Of a stretch of 64,000 nucleotides of DNA, positions 43,781-54,160 are shown piece by piece. The number at the start of each line of letters is the position of its first letter. The first letter of the stretch is position 1. Origin of the DNA: Hirsutella rhossiliensis (Eukaryota; Ascomycota; Sordariomycetes; Hypocreales; Ophiocordycipitaceae); the NCBI RefSeq assembly GCF_020360975.1, contig NW_025408676.1:2108001-2172000 (forward strand), read 5' to 3'. The notes under the pieces are model-generated. The model was not told where the DNA came from, did no database searches, and saw only the letters and a list, made by a program, of their open reading frames with translations. A program made the position numbers and the translations under genes.

Positions 43781-44197
43781 TGTCGCGAAGCACGTCTGAG
43801 ATCTTGAGCTCGGGGTGACCATAAGGGGTATACAGCTAAGGGCCCCGACAGGCTAGACAGAAAGGCAGCCTGCAGAGAGTTCTGAGGCTGCAGAAGACTA
43901 TTAGGAGACCGCATTAGGCAGCCACATAGGCTGTAGAGAGACTGCATATACGGGGGAAGCTGAAAGAGCCCTCGGCGACTAGGGAAAGTCAGTATGCAAA
44001 GGGGGGGCTGGGGAAAGGATCCCAGCCCCCTAGATACTGTGCCTATACAACTGAAAAGGGGATATCAATAGGGAACCAAGGGATATAAATAGGGAGCCTA
44101 GAAGAGGGCATTGCAAGAGGACAGACGCAACGGAATACAACAGAACACACCTATTATTAAAACAATCAATGCCCACTTGCATGCTCTCTTCGTGAGA
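43781..44197 (+). mobile_element. Solo LTR-like element, family B, copy 1
   Basis: Begins TGTCGCGAAGCACGTC and ends CTTCGTGAGA, 417 bp. The flanks TAATC and GAATC agree at 4 of 5 positions. A TATA-like GGATATAAATAGGG lies near 44090. Copies lie at 58232-58643 (with an exact duplication) and 47610-47957 (inverted, truncated). Confidence 0.75.
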
Positions 44198-44392
44198 GAA
44201 TCACTTAATGACACCCTCATTCACCGTCTACAAGACCTTCCCATAATTAGACGGAGAAGCTAGGGGAGCTTCGGCCTGCGTACCTGTTGCTCGCCTCGTT
44301 AAATAGAGTCGGCCTAGATTAATAGTGGTCCGAGAGCGAGCAAGCTAGATAGCGATGTATCCCACAATTTCTCAATAAACGTCGAAGATTAT

Positions 44393-44887
44393 CTAGTCTT
44401 CTGCTTCGAACAGCCGCTGCTCACTTTCTATCCTCTGCTGTGCCTCAGCTCTTTCAACGCATTCCCGGTCAATTTGGCTTTGCAATTGAGCAATGTTCTT
44501 CCATTCTTGAGGCTGATGATCTTCAGTCACCTGCTGTTCGAGAGACTGGATATGGCGTCTCCTGAACTGCTCATAGGCCGACAGCTTCCGTATACTAAGC
44601 TCCAGGTCCGCAAGTGCTTGACGTTTCTCTTTCTCCAGTTCTTTTATGAGCAAGAGGGACTCGAGCTTTTCTATAATTCTGATATCATCCACTACAGGCT
44701 CGGCTGAGCCCTTGGCCATTCGCCCAATTAGATGCTGGAGGGCTTCCTCCTGTATTCCCAAGACAGACAATGCGTTCTGTAGGGTATCCATATCGACGAT
44801 TGTTACGCTGCTCAAGTTTTCGTAGCTCTGCGGCGAGGCAAAGAAATTCAGGCCAATTTCAAATGTGACCGTTCCTAGGAAAGCCAT
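44393..44887 (-). CDS. Hypothetical coiled-coil protein
   Basis: A 164-residue ORF with an ATG at 44887. I do not recognise a family. Residues 1-30 are mildly hydrophobic; from about 65 onward it is strongly charged and helical (KLESLLLIKELEKEKRQ, QSLEQQVTEDH, ECVERAEAQQRIESEQ), consistent with a coiled coil to the C-terminus. It is transcribed away from another coiled-coil ORF (45227-45661), 339 bp apart, so the two may share a promoter region. It lies between two inverted family-B LTRs. The gene may be real because the frame is long and has a protein-like composition, but there is no homology support. Confidence 0.45.
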   Translation of the reverse strand: MAFLGTVTFEIGLNFFASPQSYENLSSVTIVDMDTLQNALSVLGIQEEALQHLIGRMAKGSAEPVVDDIRIIEKLESLLLIKELEKEKRQALADLELSIRKLSAYEQFRRRHIQSLEQQVTEDHQPQEWKNIAQLQSQIDRECVERAEAQQRIESEQRLFEAED

Positions 44888-45226
44888 ATCGATGTTTCAG
44901 AAAGCTGGAACATTAGAACCGAGGTGCGCGTAGCATATAAGCGACCTCGTAAGCAACTGCAGGCATGTGTAATCGTTGTTTTGGCGAAAGAAAACGAGCC
45001 GATATCGAGGCCATATTCAGCTCTCTCATGAATAGTGATATTGTCCCGTAATACAGTCTGTTGAGCATCATTTGACCGCGAAGCGTGCACAGACCCTTTG
45101 ACACCCTTTTACAGCTTTCTACAACCGGTGCGCACATTGTGGACATGGAGCATGGCCAATACAGTTTCCAAGCAGGCATAAAAGGAATGTGCCCAAACCC
45201 GTCCATTATTCACTCTATTCACCGTG

Positions 45227-45661
45227 ATGGTCGCTGATAACGGAATAAATGCACCACAGAGCTCAGCTGGTCCGCGAGGGCTCCTCTTACTCCTCGAGAA
45301 GCAGCTGGAGAATTACCGAAAGCGAAATATCCACCTTGAGACCTTATTGTTGAAGTACCGAGACGGACTGGAAGAACAAAAGTTGAAGAACGAACTGCTG
45401 GAAAGGGAGCTCGACCAACATAAAGATGCCCTCGTGGAGAAGATCAATGAAGTCGCAGAGATAAACAGGGTAGTCGTGGCGCAGTCTCGTACTGTCACCG
45501 GATTTTCAAAGAACATACGGGATCTGACGGCCGACAAGAGGAGAAATAATGGCCAAGCAGCAGCGCCCTACCTTTCACGAGGACTATACAGATATTCTTT
45601 GGCTGAAATTGAATCTGATGATTCCAGGAAGAGAAAGTTTAATGTATTTGAAACTTCTTGA
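45227..45661 (+). CDS. Hypothetical coiled-coil protein
   Basis: A 144-residue ORF from the first ATG at 45227. About residues 18-85 form a heptad-rich helix (LLLLEKQLENYRKRN, EEQKLKNELLERELDQHKDAL). The C-terminus is basic (DSRKRKFNVF). There is no known domain. It is divergently arranged with the coiled-coil ORF at 44393-44887. Its stop codon lies about 100 bp before a solo LTR. The pair resembles partner subunits, but that is inference. Confidence 0.45.
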   Translation: MVADNGINAPQSSAGPRGLLLLLEKQLENYRKRNIHLETLLLKYRDGLEEQKLKNELLERELDQHKDALVEKINEVAEINRVVVAQSRTVTGFSKNIRDLTADKRRNNGQAAAPYLSRGLYRYSLAEIESDDSRKRKFNVFETS

Positions 45662-45665
45662 GGTC

Positions 45666-46480
45666 ACAGCGTTGTTCCGGGTACCGCCTGGAGAAGCGTC
45701 GTCGACAGCCCGTAGTTTGGCACCTCGTGGACCACTAATAGCGAGAAAGTTCTGATCCGCTTTGTGTCGCATATCAAGCCCGCCTAGGATGATTATTCAT
45801 GAAGTGGCGATGTTACTCGCAACGCCGCTGTTGCCTGCTAGGCAACCGCTACTGCGTAATCACGCGACGGACCTTTCATTTGTGTATAAAGAGCTGCACA
45901 ACTCCGTGCGTTCGTTCGTTCACTTCTTGTTCTTTAGATAATTCTCATCAATTGCCTGATGCCCTCTCTGACCCGTGTGGAGCCAAATGTCTGACACTTT
46001 GTGCGAAAATCCTCTCCGTATCCACCTCGAGTGCAGACCACCCATTTGACGCGTGGCATGGTCGAAGCAAGCGCAAGTAACATGAGCAAACGTGCCTTGT
46101 TAAATAAACCATTCAACTTATACCAGTCCAAGAATCACGCTTCCCAACCCTGGCAGCAACATCCGCAAGGGAAGAAGCATAAGGCGGCAAATCAGCCACA
46201 CATAACTGTGTTTCCATAACTGCCAAATCCAAACCAGCCCCACTACTGCGATAAGGGCACGACCGGCCATGAGGTAGACTATAGGGACGGATATTGAAAG
46301 ATTTGCCAAATAATGTCCCACCTTCCATATACTCTTCCTGTTGAAGAGGAAGGCTGTTCGAGATAGCAACGTTGGCAAGTCTAGGAGTAAAAGCCACATG
46401 ATAATCCTTGAGACGGTGGCATAGCTGGATGAGCCAACTGTCGTTTCCTCGAACATGACCCCGTCAAAGCGAGACACCAA
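45666..46480 (-). pseudogene. Possible membrane-protein gene split by a solo LTR, uncertain
   Basis: On the minus strand, a frame open from 46480 (first ATG 46456) to 46118 has several hydrophobic segments (IIMWLLLLDLPTLL, SISVPIVYLMAG, ALIAVVGLVWIW). A second frame continues from about 46131 (NGLFNKARLLMLLALA) to GGYGEDFRTK at the LTR border. With the LTR and one duplication removed, that frame runs on through RIRTFSLLVVHEVPNYG to a stop near 45666. The two frames need a frameshift or an intron near 46125. The pattern resembles a four-or-more-span membrane protein broken by insertion. I cannot name a family, and the reading could be fortuitous. Confidence 0.3.
45765..45996 (+). mobile_element. 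Solo LTR, 232-bp family, copy 2
   Basis: Same sequence as 8642-8873 apart from a few substitutions, flanked by CTTTG duplications (45760-45764, 45997-46001). Confidence 0.9.
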
Positions 46481-46757
46481 GGCTCGTGGCCAATGCTAAC
46501 TGGGGTATCTCCTTGTTTTAGTGTCTCGATGGACTTTTTAGAGGAAGTGCGTTCGGGCATCTTGGTTGAGAGGCTTCAAACTTCTTGGAAAGAATTAGGG
46601 ACGGATGGATTTAAATAGGCTGGGCACGTCGGCTGTACAAAAAGCATAATTCAGCGTGGCCAGGGATGGAGTGCGGGCGATTTCTGCTCCTCTGGAAAGG
46701 GTTAAAAGAAGCCAAGGGACTCTTCAAAGCCGGCTTGATCATCGAACACCAGTACGT

Positions 46758-47483
46758 ATGTGCAACATGACCGTACAATGCAAACCATCAGCAGTCGAAC
46801 AGTCGAGCTCCACACGCAAGCGCAGGCGACGTCAGGCCCAGAGCAAATGCCGCGAAGCACTCGCGACACATATTTGTGCGTCTGCAGTGTCCGGTGATTT
46901 CATCCATACTTACAAGGACAAATCAGGGAACAACACAGGCCTTAATATTCCCCCGGGTAAGGTCCGACTAGTGCCTTCTAAAAACGATTCTTATTCTTGG
47001 ACGTTTCATTCTGAGATAGCGTTTCTCTTTGCGAAGAATCTCAGTCGACACTCTATATCCGCTTGTCGTCAAATTGAAGAATTAGTTGGGCACAGATTCG
47101 AGGCTGTGCTTAGAACGCCATACATATCAGAGTTAGCGCCTCTGAATCCTTCTGATGATTCCTTACAGAGAGGAACAGAAGACGCTACGGTGTGCATGAC
47201 GACATTTAAAGGGTCCCTGTTACTCAAGGATGACATACAAGCGGCTGCACCACTCGATGTGGACACTGAATTGGTCCGACTCAGAGATGAAGTGAGCGTT
47301 CTTGGCAATGAGCTTGCCGCTGTTTCCGGTCGCAATAAACAGCTAGAGGATCTTTTAGAGGACTCGTCTCGCAGGATTAGGACCGAAAAGGCCTCCCAGT
47401 TCAAGTACTCGCTTACTTTTGCTCATATTTCTCAACTCATAGAAGAGCTTCGGCAGACTAGCAGCGAAAGCTACGTGACATAA
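46758..47483 (+). CDS. Hypothetical protein with C-terminal coiled coil
   Basis: A 241-residue ORF from the first ATG at 46758 (open upstream to 46656 without an ATG). The N-terminus is basic (RKRRRRQAQSKCRE, about residues 20-35), which is nuclear-signal-like. The middle part (VRLVPSKNDSYSWTFHSEIAF, RFEAVLRTPYISEL) has no domain known to me. Residues about 175-215 are heptad-rich (ELVRLRDEVSVLGNELA, RNKQLEDLLEDS). It is the third coiled-coil ORF in this 3.4-kb block between inverted LTR copies. There is no transposon similarity. Real gene status is plausible but unproven. Confidence 0.45.
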   Translation: MCNMTVQCKPSAVEQSSSTRKRRRRQAQSKCREALATHICASAVSGDFIHTYKDKSGNNTGLNIPPGKVRLVPSKNDSYSWTFHSEIAFLFAKNLSRHSISACRQIEELVGHRFEAVLRTPYISELAPLNPSDDSLQRGTEDATVCMTTFKGSLLLKDDIQAAAPLDVDTELVRLRDEVSVLGNELAAVSGRNKQLEDLLEDSSRRIRTEKASQFKYSLTFAHISQLIEELRQTSSESYVT

Positions 47484-47609
47484 TTCTTCCGATAATTAAA
47501 GAACATTGGAGACATTCTTACAAATTGCCTCGCATCCACCAATGGTGAGATAGCCAACATGTTTGCCTGCTTCCTGATTTGAGACTGCCGCAATACTATA
47601 GCGTACTTC

Positions 47610-47957
47610 TCTCACGAAAAGAGAGCATGCAAGTGGGCATTGATTGTTTTAATAATAGGTGTGTTCTGTTGTATTCCGTTGTGTCTGTCCTCTTGCAATG
47701 CCCTCTTCTAGGCTCCCTATTTATATCCCCTTTTCAGTTGTATAGGCACAATATCTAGGGGGCTGGGATCCTTTCCCCAGCCCCCCCTTTGCGTACTGAC
47801 TTTCCCTAGTCGCCGAGGGCTCTTTCAGCTTCCCCCGTATATGCAGTCTCTCTACAGCCTATGTGGCTGCCTAATGCGGTCTCCTAATAGTCTTCTGCAG
47901 CCTCAGAACTCTCTGCAGGCTGCCTTTCTGTCTAGCCTGTCGGGGCCCTTAGCTGTA
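47610..47957 (-). mobile_element. Family B LTR-like element, copy 3, truncated
   Basis: Starts (on the plus strand) TCTCACGAAAAGAG and matches the family-B LTR in inverse orientation until GCTGTA at 47957. There pogo element 4 begins. The missing end is not found at the other side of that element. Confidence 0.75.
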
Positions 47958-48112
47958 TACCATGCACCACCACCCTTTCGCCAACCCCACCCTTTCGCCA
48001 GGCAAAAAAAAAACCCCACCACCAAAACTTAACTATTTCATTTACACACAACTTGACCAAAATAAAGGTTATTTGCAAATGGTTGCCTGGTGTAAATGTA
48101 CAATTGATGTAT

Positions 48113-49887
48113 CTATTGGCTTTTAGGCCTTTTGACCAGCCTCCCCGATCGTGTGATGCGCTGAGGTAGTATGGTTTCTTCGCTGACTTCAATAACTGAA
48201 GCAGCCTCCGATTCTGGCCCTGACTCCCCCGAAGAGCTATGGTTCACCACAACATGCTTCTTTTCGCTTCCTTTTTCTGGATTGGATTCTCCAGAGGATA
48301 GAGCCTCGCTCAGAGTCATGAAACGTTTATTGGGATTCGGAATAGCCTTCCTCTTCTTCCCTCTCTTCAGACGTGCCAGTTCCTCCTCCATGCCAGCAAT
48401 TCTCATGGCATGCGCCATTAACGTCTGTTGTTGAGTCTCAAAGCCTTTGGCTATCACGTTATACCGTCTCCGTGTCTGAGGGTGTTTTGTTTAGCCCAAG
48501 ATCGCGAATCTGGCGGCTGGTTTTTGGTGTATCATCCGAGCCCAAATACAGCGCCGGCTCCGGAGTCCTTTTTGGGCTGTCATTCCGCCTATCCTCTTGG
48601 ATTTCTGGGTGCCGTAGAGCTTTGGCTCGCGAAATTGGCCAATTGCCAGTAACTCTCCAGCCGGAGAGTATATTCTTCTTCGTCATTCCCACTTCACGAG
48701 CCTTGGCGTAGGCTCTGATGAAATTGACCTTATCCATCGGAGCAGAACCAGTCATGGAAGCGAACTTTTCCAACTCTCGTCGATATGCAGCTTTGGAGGC
48801 GTTGAATACTCCATTGTCCAATGGCTGGAGGCCGTGAGAGCAGTGTGCTGGAAGGTAGCAACAGTAAACGTTGTTCAAAAAGCATGTAGCCATCCATTCG
48901 TCCTTCGCTCGGTTAGCAGCGACCTTTGGCTAGGTAAACAAAGACAGTACCGTTGCATGGCTCCCGTGGCCGTCTAGAATGATTAATCTGGCATCAGACT
49001 CCTCGGCAGGCTTGGTCTGGGGCAAATAGACCCTTTCAAGCCATTCAACACCAATGTGGTCATCAGTCCACCCGTTTGGTGAAGTTATGTAATGCCAGTT
49101 CGCTATCTTCTTGAATTCATGAAGGAACCACTGTTTTTGGAGTTCCTTTCCCTTGAATATTATGCCAGGAGTCAAGGAACGGCCGTCCGCAGTGATAGCT
49201 TCGATAAACGAAGTCCAATTTCGAGTTTGTGGTCCCTTGAGAAGAGCCTTTCGCTTTGGGTCCGCGCTTCCGACCACCAGGCTATCCAACCCTAACGAAG
49301 AGAGTCTAGTTAGTCAAATTTCAAAAATAAAGAGAAAAGAGAAATGGCGGCTTGCCAAAACCGATCATGATGCCTCCTTCGTCAACGTTAACAATGTTCT
49401 CAGGCCGGATCCAGCCGTACTGGCCCTCCTTGATATCGAAGTACCAATGAACCGCCTTAGGCGTGAAGGATTCAAACCTATTAGCTTCCTGACGTCTACC
49501 GATCTTAGTCTCAAGGCCTCGGTGGCGCTCGATGAATCTGGCTACCCAGTTGCGTCCTAATTCTGGTTGTTCGCCTTGATGTCTTAACAAGCCCATGACG
49601 CAAGCGCGAATCTGATTGTGGGACGGAGAATATCCCAGAGGCTCCTGACGAAGAATCCAGAAAGCCAATTTATCTTCCTGATTCTTGGACAAGCGCTGAC
49701 CAGGCTGAATTTGCTCTTTCATGGCCGTCAGGCCGTTAAATCTGTCGATCAGAGTCCTTCGAGGCACTCCCCATCTCTGAGCCGCTTGCGAGGGTGAACA
49801 GCCGTTATCGGTGACATCTAATATAGCCTCGGCCACGTCGTCTTCTGTATATTTCCAACGAGGCCGCGATGAAGGCATTTGTCGCAT
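48113..49887 (-). pseudogene. pogo-type transposase, nearly complete, one frameshift
   Basis: The inferred exons are 49356-49887, 48951-49291 and 48113-48902. The N-terminus has a psq helix-turn-helix (SPSQAAQRWGVPRRTLIDRF) and a CENP-B-type domain. NVDEGGIMIGFG is the first aspartate block, LIILDGHGSHAT the second and HGLQPLDNGVF the third. The C-terminus is coiled and ends RITRSGRLVKR. The first intron (49292-49355) starts GC rather than GT, and the second (48903-48950) is GT-AG. A single frame change near 48490 separates LGLNKTP from RRRYNVIAKGFE. Otherwise this is the best-preserved transposase in the window. Confidence 0.75.
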
Positions 49888-50185
49888 CGAGCTGACCCTG
49901 TTTGGAAGGAGGATACTTGTTTCCTGTGTATGCAGATATCGGGGTCCCTCCTGACAGCTATTTAAGCTGGGTCAGTGGACACCCAACGCTCTTTACTCTC
50001 TCTTTTGTAACAGAAACAGAGACCTCTTTTACCCCACTAGCTTTCACATACGACTTGTCCCTCGTGCGTGCCTCGCAGTGAGATCCGACAGCATTTTTAT
50101 TGCGTTGTAAGAGACTGGCATGAGAAATGTTGGGAAAGAGCGGTGAGGAATTTGGTGATTAAGATGGTGACATTTCCTTGCAATG
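49888..50185. other. 5' flank of the pogo 4 transposase
   Basis: Short stretch with TATTTAAGC near 49968 and CT-rich sequence. No gene seen. Confidence 0.4.
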
Positions 50186-50704
50186 TGTCGAGAAGAAGGT
50201 CCGAACGAGTTGAGGTCTCTAGGTCTCTCTAGGTAATACAGCTTGAAACCAGGTAAGAAGGGAAGTCTGCAGACTGTTGTTTCTTCTTCCTAGACCACTG
50301 AGGGGTCCGGAGGATTTCCTATTCGAGCGGGATCCTCCAAGGAGCCCGGTATATCTTTTACTGGCTCGGGGACCTCAAGAGATTGAACTATCGACCTAAT
50401 AGCTTGGAAAGCTATTGATCGGGGAGATCGAGCTGAATGTGCTGACGTAGATGGCTTACGCGGCCTTCAGTGAGAGGCAAGGAGTGCCCTCTTCCTGATA
50501 GAATGTACATTATACCTGAACACGGGATATGAGCACAGGGAAGGCACAGAGGGATATAAAAGGGGAGGGCTAGACGGATACAGGGCAACCGGAGAGAGCA
50601 ATCAACACATGCACATCACCGACTATCAGATCATCTGAGAATCTACCTACGAAAAAGTCCCTTTATTCACTTTTATGCCCACTTTTGATCTCTCCTTCGC
50701 GAGA
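50186..50704 (+). mobile_element. Solo LTR-like element, family A, copy 1
   Basis: Begins TGTCGAGAAGAAGG, ends CCTTCGCGAGA, 519 bp, flanked by exact CAATG duplications (50181-50185, 50705-50709). Promoter-like GATATAAAAGGGG lies near 50553. Other copies are at 62768-62972 (interrupted) and 14308-14365 (fragment). Confidence 0.85.
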
Positions 50705-51277
50705 CAATGGCTTGCATACATCACGTGCCCCACGCAACTGCACGAGACCAGAAAAATGAATTCCAATCAATCTTATATCTATGAGAAGTGACCGCTTGCC
50801 AATAACTTCTATTTTGGCCAAATTCTGTATAAATGAAATAGTTGAGTTTTGGTGGTGGTTTTTTTTTTCGCCTGGCGAAAGGGTGGGTGTTGGGTCGTGG
50901 GTATTCGTGCTGTGCACAGGGGTGATAGAGAATACGAATCAAAGGTGCTAAAGAGCTATGCCTGTGACTGTTGTATTGGTAATCTATGAAGAGAAGAGAA
51001 AAAGATGAAGAAGAATGAGGGGAAGGAGGAGAAGAAGGAAGGAAGGGAGGAATGAAGGGAGGCGTGTAACCCCGGTCCGAATGTCTTCCGAGACCCTCCT
51101 ATAAAGCCTCCTTCTCGCGTAGGGCCAGTAGAGCCCATGTCCCCACATAATGAAGTCCTCCGCATCTAGACACTAGCAACTTTTTCTTTCAAGGAAAGAC
51201 AAAGGTAACAATATAGCTGGTTGATAATCTAGTGGCCAGGGAAGGAAAGAAGTCAAAAGGCAAGGAGACGCTCTGTT

Positions 51278-52800
51278 TCACACTGGCCTATGGACTGACC
51301 CTTCTACCCGGATAGTCAGCTGGTTAGTCGAGATGAAGCGCTCAAGGGCCTTGTTTGGTGACGCCTTCGTCATTGCATCAGCTGGGTTGTCGTTGCCGTT
51401 GATCCATCGGACTTCTAATATCTCCCGTCTCTCATATGACTGCCGTAGAGCCATAATGTCAATCATAAGACGCTTTTCCTTTGTTGTGCCGAGCTTGACG
51501 ATGCATTCGTAAAGGGAATAAGAGTCTACGCAGACGATAAGGGGATTGGAGGAGATTCAGTCGGTCGGTGATCATTCTTAGGGTCGTTGCAATAGCAAGG
51601 CTGATGTCAAATCCGTCGGTCATGCCGTAGATCTCGAGGCAAGCACACTTCGGGTTACCCTCTTGCACTTCGTAGAGCTCCAATGGATCAAATTGCCGTT
51701 AATGTGAAAGAAGGAACATCCTCGGAGCTTTCTTGTTTTTCGTTAACAAGCATAACAAGAAAGCCGATTTGTGATGAGAGGTCCTTATTGTTGGCAAATG
51801 ATCCATCCGTAAAGACCATTAGTTTAGCTGTCTGTAGGTCTAGGGGCACGTATTGGATCCCTCTTTGTAGGTTGTCCTGTTGCCATTTGAGTCTTTTGTT
51901 GAGGGTGATGCAGTCCGTGTCTGTGGGCTGTTGGACCTGTGCCGCGGTTGACATATCACACGTAGCTTCTGGCTGGCAGATTGAGGCGATATAGGCTCCT
52001 CGGGCGCGTTGTTCCATGTACTTTTGCATACGATCAGAAGCTTCCACGTTAATAAGGGCGATTTTCTTAGCTTGTCCCTTCTGCTTAAGGTGAATTCGAC
52101 CTTTTCGTCTAGTGCAAGCGTACAGCCGTTGAAGTCTAGGGCCGAAGAAATTAAAAGCTTTGTCTTTGGCTTGGCGATAAACTTAGCTTCTTGTATCTTG
52201 TTTTCTTCGTGTACAGAAAAGCCTGCTGTTCCGAGGATCAGGGTGTCATCCGTCTGCATGCCCACTATGCCAAACGCTTGGTTGGGGTCCGTGTTCGTTA
52301 TAAGGAGGCATGGGTCGAACGTTGAAGTCGACATCCGTAGCTGCTCCCTATGATGCTTGTGGTATGTTGCGAACCAATGTAGGCCTGCTTCTGCAATGCC
52401 ATAAAGAGGGCGGACGATCCGGATGATAGTCCCCTTTGGGTACTTATCCTGTAGTTCGATGGGAAGATAGGTTAGGACTAGGCGTGCAAGTCCTGTCGTT
52501 GAATGCGTATAGGCTTGTGATATATCCCTTAGTTCGAGGACATACCGGACGTAAGGAGCGTTGGGGCAAGGGCTATGATTAGTCTTTGACTAGCCCGCTG
52601 GATGGTAGGCGATTGGGTCAAAAGAGTGTTCTTCTCGTCGTCGTTATAGCCTTGGACTACGAGGCGAGACTTTTCGTACGGCTTTATATACTTTCCTTTA
52701 ACTTCTCGGACTAATCGTGACTTGAAAATCCGTGTTCCTCGATGCTTGGTCGGGTCGAATAACTCGAAGGTAGCAGTTGTCCAGTCGGTGTAATAGTGAT
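51278..52800 (-). pseudogene. copia reverse transcriptase/RNase H fragments
   Basis: The RT begins near 52710 with KSRLVVQGYNDDEKN and QSPTIQRASQRL, typical of copia RT. It continues through GMQTDDTLIL (about 52250), the catalytic double-aspartate block. RNase H follows in VFTDGSFANNKDLSSQIGFL (about 51800). The C-terminal NGNDNPADAMTK lies near 51390. The parts occupy three frames with stops. Confidence 0.75.
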
Positions 52801-52979
52801 GATGGTTAACATCGGTGTCGAAATGCGTCTTAACCTTGTGATACGCTATTGCAAATGTATCGTCTTGATCGACGTAATGAAGGTAGAAGGTTTCTGCTCG
52901 TCCGTTAAGAATCCTAGGAAATACCGCATAGAATTGGGTCTCCCGGATCTGTGCATGGAAGCAGATGTTGAAAAGATCT

Positions 52980-53912
52980 TCATCTTATCGTCAAGGAGGT
53001 CGTAGGGCTCGCCTGTGTACTTTGGTCTTTGTCAAAGGTCTTTAGAAACTGGGCAGAAACGGCGGGGTCAAGCCGTTCGTTCGGAACGGAACGAGGGGGC
53101 AGGGCCTTGTACGGCTGATGCCCGTCAGGCTGGGTCTGCCTTGAAGGAAATGACTGTAGTAAGGGGGCTTGGGGAATAGACTTCGTCTGGGTCTGTTGAG
53201 TGGGGATGTCTTGGGGAAAGCTTTCCTGGGAAAATGGGGCTTGGAATAAGGTTCCTTGGGGGGTCATCTGTTGGGCTTGCTCGGGAGGCCTCTGGGGTCC
53301 TTGGGAAACAACCTGTTGCTGCTGTTGCAAAGCCTGGGCTTGGGTTGTAGGCTGGTCCCTTGGTGACTGGTCTTGGGTCGGATTTTGGATATTCTCTCGG
53401 GAAGAAGGCGTTGCGAGGGCTTGTTGTTGCCAGGAAGCATTTGATCGTACGTCAAATATCTGTTTTGTGAATTCCTCGGGGTCCCAAGTAGGGAAACTGT
53501 CGGCTTCGAGTAGCTTAATCAAGGATCGTTCGATTCGCTGGTGGTTCGTCCCAGTATATACTCCCTTTCGGCGGAGAACCCGGCGGAGCTCCCGCCGGTA
53601 TGAAATTTCAACCATAAGGAACATGTCTAGCGTCCATCCTTCAAAGTCTTGTTGGAAAGCATGGAAGACTTCATCATCCCACATCTTCTCAAGAGTATAG
53701 GCTTTAAGGGCCTTAGCTGCGTACGTGGTTGCATGTATCTCCGTTATATTATCGACTGAGATATCTTTGAATCGAAGCTGAGGGTCTATAGCGGAAAAAT
53801 CGGCCGCGAAGTCGGTTCCGCGCATAAATTCCTGAGCAGAAATAGGTTGGCGTAGGCGTACATCTTCTTGAGGCTGTATAACCCTTATGCCTTCTGTTTG
53901 TCCTTGTGACAT
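52980..53912 (-). CDS. copia Gag-like protein
   Basis: A 310-residue ORF with an ATG at 53912. The N-terminal half is helical (EKMWDDEVFHAFQQDFEGWT, ISYRRELRRVLRRKG), resembling the capsid region of fungal copia Gag. The second half is Gln/Pro-rich (QALQQQQQVVSQGPQRPP) and disordered. No CCHC knuckle is visible. It is intact as a frame and follows the 5' LTR by about 290 bp. In relatives Gag forms virus-like particles. The direct junction with RT sequence shows the pol N-terminal half is deleted. Confidence 0.65.
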   Translation of the reverse strand: MSQGQTEGIRVIQPQEDVRLRQPISAQEFMRGTDFAADFSAIDPQLRFKDISVDNITEIHATTYAAKALKAYTLEKMWDDEVFHAFQQDFEGWTLDMFLMVEISYRRELRRVLRRKGVYTGTNHQRIERSLIKLLEADSFPTWDPEEFTKQIFDVRSNASWQQQALATPSSRENIQNPTQDQSPRDQPTTQAQALQQQQQVVSQGPQRPPEQAQQMTPQGTLFQAPFSQESFPQDIPTQQTQTKSIPQAPLLQSFPSRQTQPDGHQPYKALPPRSVPNERLDPAVSAQFLKTFDKDQSTQASPTTSLTIR

Positions 53913-53980
53913 GTTGATTGTTGTGATGTCAAGGCTTTCCTACCGGCTTGGTCTAGTCGGTTCTTGTCGTGTGTGTAGCA

Positions 53981-54160
53981 TAGACTTCCTCTCTCGGGAC
54001 TATGGTGCAACCTATAGAAATAGGTCTCGCAGGGAATTCTTCAAGGAATCGGGTCTTTCTCTTCCACTTGCAAACTTCCTCTCTCGGGACTATGGTGCAA
54101 CCTATAGAAATAGGTCTCGCAGGGAATTCTTCGAGGAAACGGGGATGCTTTTCGATACCT
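53981..54160. repeat. 90-bp tandem duplication in the copia leader
   Basis: ACTTCCTCTCTCGGGACTAT at 53984 recurs 90 bp downstream, and the match continues to GGGAATTCTTC. The two units lie between the 5' LTR and gag. Confidence 0.9.

Noticed and set aside
47841..48032. Small ORF starting MQSLYSLCGC, seen at three places (also 43732-43947 and 58182-58448)
   Set aside because: It is part of the family-B LTR and is cut off at each border.
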